Shown: positions 59,434 through 64,000 of the stretch, piece by piece
Numbering within the stretch: position 1 is the first letter of the stretch
Layout of the letters: each line of letters starts with the position of its first letter
Assembly: GCA_947447985.1 (NCBI GenBank)
Contig: CANFLX010000009.1
Coordinates: 1 to 64,000, forward strand
From: Comamonadaceae bacterium
GTDB lineage: Bacteria; Pseudomonadota; Gammaproteobacteria; Burkholderiales; Burkholderiaceae_C
Reading direction: 5' to 3'
Length of the DNA: 64,000 nt
The notes under the pieces: generated by a model
Database searches by the model: none
Told to the model about the DNA's origin: nothing
What the model saw: only the letters and a program-made list of their open reading frames with translations
Translations under genes and position numbers: made by a program

Positions 59434-59700
59434 GTGTTGCGCCTGCCTGCCACCCTAACGCATGACCAGGCCACGGCCTGCTTGCGTGAGCTGGGCCAGG
59501 CCATGGCGAGCGCCCAAAGCCCCGCGATTCTTGACGCCAGTGCCTTGGCCCGCTTTGATTCGTCGGCGCTCGCGGTCTTGCTGGAGCTTCAGCGACTGGG
59601 CGCCCGGATGAACAAGCAGATCGTGGTGCAAGGGCTTCCTGCGCAGTTGCTGGCGCTGGCAACCCTCTATGGCGTAGAAGCAATGCTTGGTGGCGCGTAA
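59434..59700 (+). CDS. mlaB: STAS-domain protein MlaB
   Basis: MlaB is a small cytoplasmic STAS protein that binds MlaF and stabilises the complex. The 88-residue protein shows the STAS strand AILDASALARFDSSALAVLLELQRLG, with the conserved serine before the helix, then QIVVQGLPAQLLALATLYGV. The start is a GTG at 59434, one base after the mlaC stop; a TTG one codon later is possible. No strong ribosome site is visible, in line with coupled translation. Confidence 0.92.
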   Translation: MLRLPATLTHDQATACLRELGQAMASAQSPAILDASALARFDSSALAVLLELQRLGARMNKQIVVQGLPAQLLALATLYGVEAMLGGA

Positions 59701-59714
59701 AATCGCGTCCTCCC

Positions 59715-60662
59715 ATGCTTGCCATTTCCTTCCAGTCCATCTCCAAAGCCTATTCGTCCCCCAAAGGACCACCTGGCACCCAATTCCTCGCAGTAGACGA
59801 CGTCAGCCTCGGTATCGAGGAGGGTGAGTTTTTCGGCCTGCTGGGCCCCAATGGTGCGGGCAAGACCACCATGATCAGCATGCTGGCAGGCCTCACTCGA
59901 CCCACCTCAGGTTCTGCGAGCGTGCTCGGCAGCGACGTGCAAAAAGACTTTGCTGCCGCGCGACGCAAACTCGGTGTGGTGCCGCAAGAGCTGGTGTTTG
60001 ACCCGTTTTTCAATGTGCGCGAAGCTTTGCGCATTCAGTCCGGCTATTTCGGCGTCAAAAACAACGAGGCCTGGATTGATGAATTGTTGGAAAGCCTGGG
60101 CCTGGCCGACAAAGCCCATGCGAATATGCGCCAGCTCTCGGGCGGCATGAAGCGCCGAGTGCTGGTGGCGCAGGCGCTGGTGCACAAGCCACCAGTTATC
60201 GTGCTGGACGAACCCACCGCCGGTGTGGACGTGGAGTTGCGCCAAACGCTGTGGCAGTTCATTGCCAAGCTCAACAAAGAAGGCCACACCGTGCTCTTGA
60301 CCACGCACTACCTGGAAGAGGCCGAGGCCTTGTGTGGTCGCATTGCCATGCTCAAGTCCGGCCGCATCGTGGCCCTGGACCACACCAGCACCTTGCTCAA
60401 AGCGGCGTCTAGCAATGTGCTGCGCTTCAAGGTGGATGGCGCATTGCCCGCAGCTTTGGCGGCGCAGGCGCGGGTAACAGGGCGCATCGTGCAGTTTCCG
60501 GCGCACGACGCGCTGGAGATTGAGCGCTTTTTGGCCGCCGTGCGGGAGTCGGGCCTGGTGGCACAGGATGTGGAAATTCGCAAAGCGGATTTAGAGGACG
60601 TGTTTTTGGACGTGATGCAAAAGCATTCTGGCCAAGGTGCGGCAGCCGAGGTGGCAGCATGA
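59715..60662 (+). CDS. yadG: ABC exporter ATPase (YadG-like)
   Basis: The 315-residue protein is a multidrug/CcmA-type ABC ATPase: Walker A GPNGAGKTT at 44-52, signature LSGGMKRRV, Walker B VIVLDEPTAGVD and a TTHYLEEAEALC switch. The C-terminal extension with EIRKADLEDVFLDVM is typical of the YadG/DrrA group. It pairs with the overlapping permease gene. The substrate is unknown; its position after mlaB hints at envelope lipid or glycan traffic, but this is inference. Confidence 0.93.
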   Translation: MLAISFQSISKAYSSPKGPPGTQFLAVDDVSLGIEEGEFFGLLGPNGAGKTTMISMLAGLTRPTSGSASVLGSDVQKDFAAARRKLGVVPQELVFDPFFNVREALRIQSGYFGVKNNEAWIDELLESLGLADKAHANMRQLSGGMKRRVLVAQALVHKPPVIVLDEPTAGVDVELRQTLWQFIAKLNKEGHTVLLTTHYLEEAEALCGRIAMLKSGRIVALDHTSTLLKAASSNVLRFKVDGALPAALAAQARVTGRIVQFPAHDALEIERFLAAVRESGLVAQDVEIRKADLEDVFLDVMQKHSGQGAAAEVAA

Positions 60663-61414
60663 ACGGTTGGCAAACTCTGCTGTACAAAGAAATCCTGCGC
60701 TTTTGGAAGGTGGCGTTTCAAACCATCGCCGGGCCGGTGCTCACCGCCATGCTGTACCTGCTGATTTTTGGCCATGCGCTGGAAGACCACGTCAAGGTCT
60801 ATGACCAGGTCAGCTACACGGCGTTTCTGGTGCCCGGCTTGGCCATGATGAGCTTGCTGCAAAACGCGTTTGCCAACAGTTCGTCGTCGCTCATCATGAG
60901 CAAGGTCATGGGCAATTTGGTCTTCCTCCTGCTCACCCCGCTGTCCTATTGGCACTGGTTTGTGGCATACGTAGGCGCTGCGGTGGTGCGCGGATTGGTG
61001 GTGGGCGCGGGGGTGTTTGTGATTTCTGCGCTGTTCACACCCATCGGATTTGCCCAGCCCTGGTTTATTCTGGCTTTTGCGCTGATGGGCGCTGCGCTCA
61101 TGGGCACCTTGGGCTTGATTGCAGGCCTGTGGGCGGAGAAATTTGACCAGCTCGCCGCCTTTCAAAATTTTGTTGTCATGCCCATGACGTTTTTGAGCGG
61201 CGTTTTTTATTCGATCCATTCCTTGCCCGCGTTTTGGCAAGGCGTGAGCCACTTCAACCCGTTCTTCTACATGATCGACGGCTTTCGCTACGGCTTTTTT
61301 GGCGTCAGCGACGTATCGCCCTGGCTGAGCTTGAGCGTGGTGGGCGTGGCCTTGCTGCTGGTCAGCGGCATTGCCCTGCAAATGCTGCGCAGTGGCTACA
61401 AAATCCGCAGCTGA
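60659..61414 (+). CDS. yadH: ABC-2 type permease (YadH-like)
   Basis: A 251-residue polytopic permease with about six helices. The ABC-2 signature region is visible near the end (FNPFFYMIDGFRYGFFGVSDVSP), and VMPMTFLSGVFYSIHSLPAF precedes it. The start overlaps the ATPase stop by ATGA. Together the two form a complete half-type exporter pair. Similar yadGH-like genes often stand between the mla operon and ibaG-murA in betaproteobacteria. Confidence 0.93.
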   Translation: MNGWQTLLYKEILRFWKVAFQTIAGPVLTAMLYLLIFGHALEDHVKVYDQVSYTAFLVPGLAMMSLLQNAFANSSSSLIMSKVMGNLVFLLLTPLSYWHWFVAYVGAAVVRGLVVGAGVFVISALFTPIGFAQPWFILAFALMGAALMGTLGLIAGLWAEKFDQLAAFQNFVVMPMTFLSGVFYSIHSLPAFWQGVSHFNPFFYMIDGFRYGFFGVSDVSPWLSLSVVGVALLLVSGIALQMLRSGYKIRS

Positions 61415-61421
61415 TTTTTTT
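61384..61421 (+). terminator. Possible rho-independent terminator overlapping the yadH-like stop
   Basis: GCTGCG (61384-61389) can pair with CGCAGC (61406-61411) across a 16-base loop, followed by the TGA stop and seven T residues. The loop is long and the stem short, so partial termination is more likely than a hard stop before ibaG and murA. Confidence 0.35.
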
Positions 61422-61433
61422 CGTATTGCACCC

Positions 61434-61676
61434 ATGACCGCCGACCAACTCCAAGCCCTGATCACCGCCGGCCTGCCCTGCGAGCACTGCGCACTCGAGG
61501 GCGATGGCCGCCACTGGTACGCCACCATCGTGTCCGCCGCGTTTGAGGGCAAACGCCTGATCGCGCGCCACCAGCAGGTCTACGCCACCCTGGGCACCCG
61601 CATGCAAACCGACGAGGTGCACGCCTTGTCGATGAAGACCTACACCCCGGCTGAATGGGCCCAAAAACCGGCCTGA
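61434..61676 (+). CDS. ibaG: BolA-family protein IbaG
   Basis: BolA-like proteins pair with monothiol glutaredoxins around Fe-S clusters. The 80-residue protein has ALEGDGRHWYATIVSAAFEGKRLIARHQQVYATLG and ends with VHALSMKTYTPAEW, the IbaG subgroup pattern that occurs directly before murA. The ATG at 61434 starts the family sequence MTADQLQAL; the longer frame overlaps the permease. It is 15 bases upstream of murA. Confidence 0.92.
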   Translation: MTADQLQALITAGLPCEHCALEGDGRHWYATIVSAAFEGKRLIARHQQVYATLGTRMQTDEVHALSMKTYTPAEWAQKPA

Positions 61677-61691
61677 CCGGCTGTTGATACC

Positions 61692-62957
61692 ATGGACAAA
61701 CTTCTGATTCGCGGCGGGCGCAGCCTGCAGGGCACGGTGCCCATTTCGGGCGCCAAAAATGCAGCTCTACCAGAGCTCTGCGCGACCTTGCTGACGGCAG
61801 AGTCGGTGACGCTGCGCAACGTGCCGCGTCTGCAAGACGTCTCTACTATGCTCAAGCTGATCCGCCACATGGGCGTGCAGATGGAGCAACATGCCGACGG
61901 CAGCGTCAGCGCCAATGCGGGCGGTTTGAATTTGCCGGAGGCACCTTATGAGCTGGTAAAGACCATGCGCGCTTCGGTGCTGGCGTTGGGGCCTTTGCTC
62001 GCGCGATTTGGGCACGCGAAAGTGTCGCTGCCCGGCGGCTGCGCCATTGGCTCGCGCCCGGTAGACCAGCATCTGCGCGGCCTGACCGCCATGGGTGCAG
62101 ACATTGTGGTGGAACACGGCTACATGGTGGCCAAGCTGGGAGGTGGGCGCAAACGCCTTCGGGGCGCACGCATCACCACCGACATGGTGACGGTCACCGG
62201 CACCGAAAACTTCTTGATGGCCGCAGCACTGGCCGAAGGCGAAACCATTTTGGAAAACGCCGCGCAGGAGCCCGAGATTCCCGACCTGGCGGAAATGCTG
62301 ATTGCCATGGGCGCACGCATTGAAGGCCACGGCAGCAGCCGCATCCGTATTCAGGGTGTAGAGGCCTTGCACGGATGCGAACACCAGGTGGTGGCGGACC
62401 GGATCGAGGCGGGCACCTTTTTGTGCGCCGTGGCGGCTGCGGGTGGCGATGTGTTGCTGCAACATGGACGCGCCGACCATTTGGACGCAGTGATCGAAAA
62501 ACTTCGGGCCGCAGGCGCCACGGTGACCGCGGTGGATGGCGGCATCCGCGTGCAGTCCAGCGGACGCTTGCAGGCGCAGGGTTTTCGCACTACCGAGTAC
62601 CCGGGTTTTCCCACCGATATGCAGGCGCAGTTCATGGCGCTGAACTGCATATCGCACGGCACTTCCAAAACCACAGAGACGATTTTTGAGAACCGCTTTA
62701 TGCACGTGAATGAGCTCGTGCGGCTCGGTGCCAATATCCAGATCGAGGGCAAAGTCGCCTTGGTCCAAGGTGTTGCTGCTTTGTCGGGCGCCACCGTGAT
62801 GGCCACCGATTTGCGCGCGTCCGCGTCGCTGGTGATTGCCGGATTGGTGGCACAGGGCGAAACGGTGGTCGAGCGCATTTACCATTTGGACCGCGGCTAT
62901 GACCAGATGGAGTCCAAGCTGCGCGGCCTGGGCGCCGATATTGAGCGCATCAAATAG
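61692..62957 (+). CDS. murA: UDP-N-acetylglucosamine 1-carboxyvinyltransferase
   Basis: MurA performs the first committed step of peptidoglycan synthesis. The catalytic cysteine is C117 in [15 protein letters not shown], so fosfomycin sensitivity at the enzyme level is expected. The N-terminal [23 protein letters not shown] and the [13 protein letters not shown] block are typical. Length is 421 residues. Its position before hisG, away from the dcw cluster, is standard in beta- and gammaproteobacteria. Confidence 0.98.
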   Translation: MDKLLIRGGRSLQGTVPISGAKNAALPELCATLLTAESVTLRNVPRLQDVSTMLKLIRHMGVQMEQHADGSVSANAGGLNLPEAPYELVKTMRASVLALGPLLARFGHAKVSLPGGCAIGSRPVDQHLRGLTAMGADIVVEHGYMVAKLGGGRKRLRGARITTDMVTVTGTENFLMAAALAEGETILENAAQEPEIPDLAEMLIAMGARIEGHGSSRIRIQGVEALHGCEHQVVADRIEAGTFLCAVAAAGGDVLLQHGRADHLDAVIEKLRAAGATVTAVDGGIRVQSSGRLQAQGFRTTEYPGFPTDMQAQFMALNCISHGTSKTTETIFENRFMHVNELVRLGANIQIEGKVALVQGVAALSGATVMATDLRASASLVIAGLVAQGETVVERIYHLDRGYDQMESKLRGLGADIERIK

Positions 62958-63004
62958 CCTGTTGATAGCCCTGACATTGAACTGAACCCACCAGCGAGAC
63001 CACC

Positions 63005-63670
63005 ATGATCACCATCGCCTTGTCCAAAGGCCGCATTTTTGAAGAGACGCTGCCCCTGCTGCGGGCCGCAGGCATTGAGGTGCTGGACGACCCCGAAAAG
63101 TCGCGCAAGCTGATTTTGGACACCAACCAGCCCGCAGTACGGGTGTTGGTGGTGCGCGCCACCGACGTGCCAACCTATGTGCAGTTTGGCGGTGCCGACA
63201 TGGGCATTACCGGCAAAGACACCCTGCTGGAGCACGGAGGCGACTGGGGCAGCGCCACCAGTGGCGCGGGCTTGTTTCAGCCCCTGGACTTGCAAATTTC
63301 CAAGTGCCGCATCAGCGTGGCCGTGCGTGCCGACTTTGACTATGCCCACGCGGTGCGCCAAGGCGCGCGCCTCCAAGTGGCGACCAAGTACGTGGCGATT
63401 GCGCGGGAATTTTTTGCCAACAAGGGCGTCCACGTGGACCTGATCAAGCTCTACGGCAGCATGGAGCTCGCGCCCCTGGTTGGCATGGCGGACGCGATTG
63501 TGGACTTGGTCTCGACCGGCAACACACTCAAGGCCAACAAGCTGATCGAGGTGGAGCACATCATGGACATCAGCGCGCGCCTGGTGGTCAACCAGGCCGC
63601 ACTCAAGCTCAAGCGCGAACCCATTCGCGCCATCATCAACGCCTTTGCGGGCGCCATTGGCAAGGCCTGA
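63005..63670 (+). CDS. hisG: ATP phosphoribosyltransferase, short form
   Basis: HisG catalyses the first step of histidine synthesis. At 221 residues it is the short form, which lacks the C-terminal regulatory domain and in other bacteria needs HisZ for activity. The start [16 protein letters not shown], the [14 protein letters not shown] segment and [16 protein letters not shown] are typical. hisZ is not in this window. hisD follows after five bases. Confidence 0.96.
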   Translation: MITIALSKGRIFEETLPLLRAAGIEVLDDPEKSRKLILDTNQPAVRVLVVRATDVPTYVQFGGADMGITGKDTLLEHGGDWGSATSGAGLFQPLDLQISKCRISVAVRADFDYAHAVRQGARLQVATKYVAIAREFFANKGVHVDLIKLYGSMELAPLVGMADAIVDLVSTGNTLKANKLIEVEHIMDISARLVVNQAALKLKREPIRAIINAFAGAIGKA

Positions 63671-63675
63671 GCTGT

Positions 63676-64000
63676 ATGTCTTTCACCGCGACTCCCGCCC
63701 GCCTGTCCACCCAGGACGCTGATTTCGAAGCGCAGTTCAGCGCACGCCTGCACTGGTCGGCGGACACCGACGCCGATATTGAGCAGCGGGTCGCCTCTAT
63801 CCTGGCCGATGTGCAGCGCCGGGGTGATGCAGCGCTCTTGGAATACACGGCGCGCTTTGACGGATTGCAGGCCGACAGCGTGTCGGCGCTGGAGCTCACG
63901 CAGGCGGAACTGAAAGCCGCGTTTGAGGCCATCACGCCGGCCGAGCGCCAAGCGCTGGAATTCGCGGCGGCACGGGTGCGCAGCTACCACGAGGCGCAAA
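63676..64000 (+). CDS. hisD: Histidinol dehydrogenase, N-terminal part (runs off the window)
   Basis: The first 108 codons are present from ATG 63676. The sequence RVASILADVQRRGDAALLEYTARFDG is the family's N-terminal block, and FAAARVRSYHEAQ follows at the window edge. HisD makes histidine from histidinol in the last two steps. It is directly behind hisG, forming the start of a his operon. Confidence 0.93.
   Translation, partial: MSFTATPARLSTQDADFEAQFSARLHWSADTDADIEQRVASILADVQRRGDAALLEYTARFDGLQADSVSALELTQAELKAAFEAITPAERQALEFAAARVRSYHEAQ

Overview
The window is a gene-dense, high-GC chromosomal segment of a betaproteobacterium. It most likely belongs to the Burkholderiales, and the family looks like Comamonadaceae (Rhodoferax/Polaromonas/Limnohabitans type). 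This rests on gene order and protein character: a complete mraZ-to-ftsZ division and cell-wall cluster, divergent mrcA and pilMNOPQ-aroKB, a six-gene mla operon that includes mlaA, gltBD, ibaG-murA-hisG-hisD, and a one-cysteine DksA carrying a long Lys/Ala/Pro tail. No 16S rRNA or tRNA is present, so the family assignment is inference.

Layout. 1-16086 (minus strand): the dcw cluster mraZ-rsmH-ftsL-ftsI-murE-murF-mraY-murD-ftsW-murG-murC-ddl-ftsQ-ftsA and the first codons of ftsZ. Genes from rsmH to ftsQ mostly overlap by 1-10 bases. 16087-20383 (minus): the mraZ control region with a 10-bp-period operator candidate, an uncharacterised STAS-domain protein, a DksA-family transcription factor and a CobW/COG0523 metal GTPase. 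20554-21572 (plus): a yqjDEK-like membrane-protein triad. 21589-28049: a pirin, a BNR (sialidase-fold) exported protein with a membrane partner, and a GT9-GtrA-GT39 glycosyltransferase run behind metK. 29431-31129: two LpxL/HtrB-like acyltransferases. 31150-36085: engB, cytochrome c4, the MsrPQ methionine sulfoxide reductase, lysA, lptM and frataxin. 36082-43718: PBP1a, divergent from the type IV pilus operon pilMNOPQ. 43787-48138: aroK, aroB, a dNTPase, a DUF1415 protein and a methyltransferase. 48186-49571: a SlyB-like lipoprotein, a REP-associated tyrosine transposase (RAYT) and its flanking repeats. 49572-55812: glutamate synthase gltBD. 55933-61414: mlaFEDACB plus a YadGH-type ABC exporter. 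61434-64000: ibaG, murA, hisG and the start of hisD.

Much of the window serves the envelope: precursor synthesis (murA, murC-G, mraY, ddl), septal machinery (fts genes), peptidoglycan polymerase (mrcA), phospholipid trafficking (mla), lipid A acylation (lpxL-like), LPS assembly (lptM), surface glycosylation (GT9/GtrA/GT39) and pilus secretion (pilMNOPQ). The rest is central metabolism and regulation.

No CRISPR array, prophage, integron or plasmid module is visible. The only mobile-type gene is the RAYT. The least explained items are the STAS protein beside mraZ, the BNR protein/membrane protein pair, the glycosylation run, the zinc-finger-less tailed DksA beside CobW, the inverted motif copies around the RAYT, and a hairpin that would cover the msrP ribosome binding site. 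None of these can be declared a new system from sequence alone.
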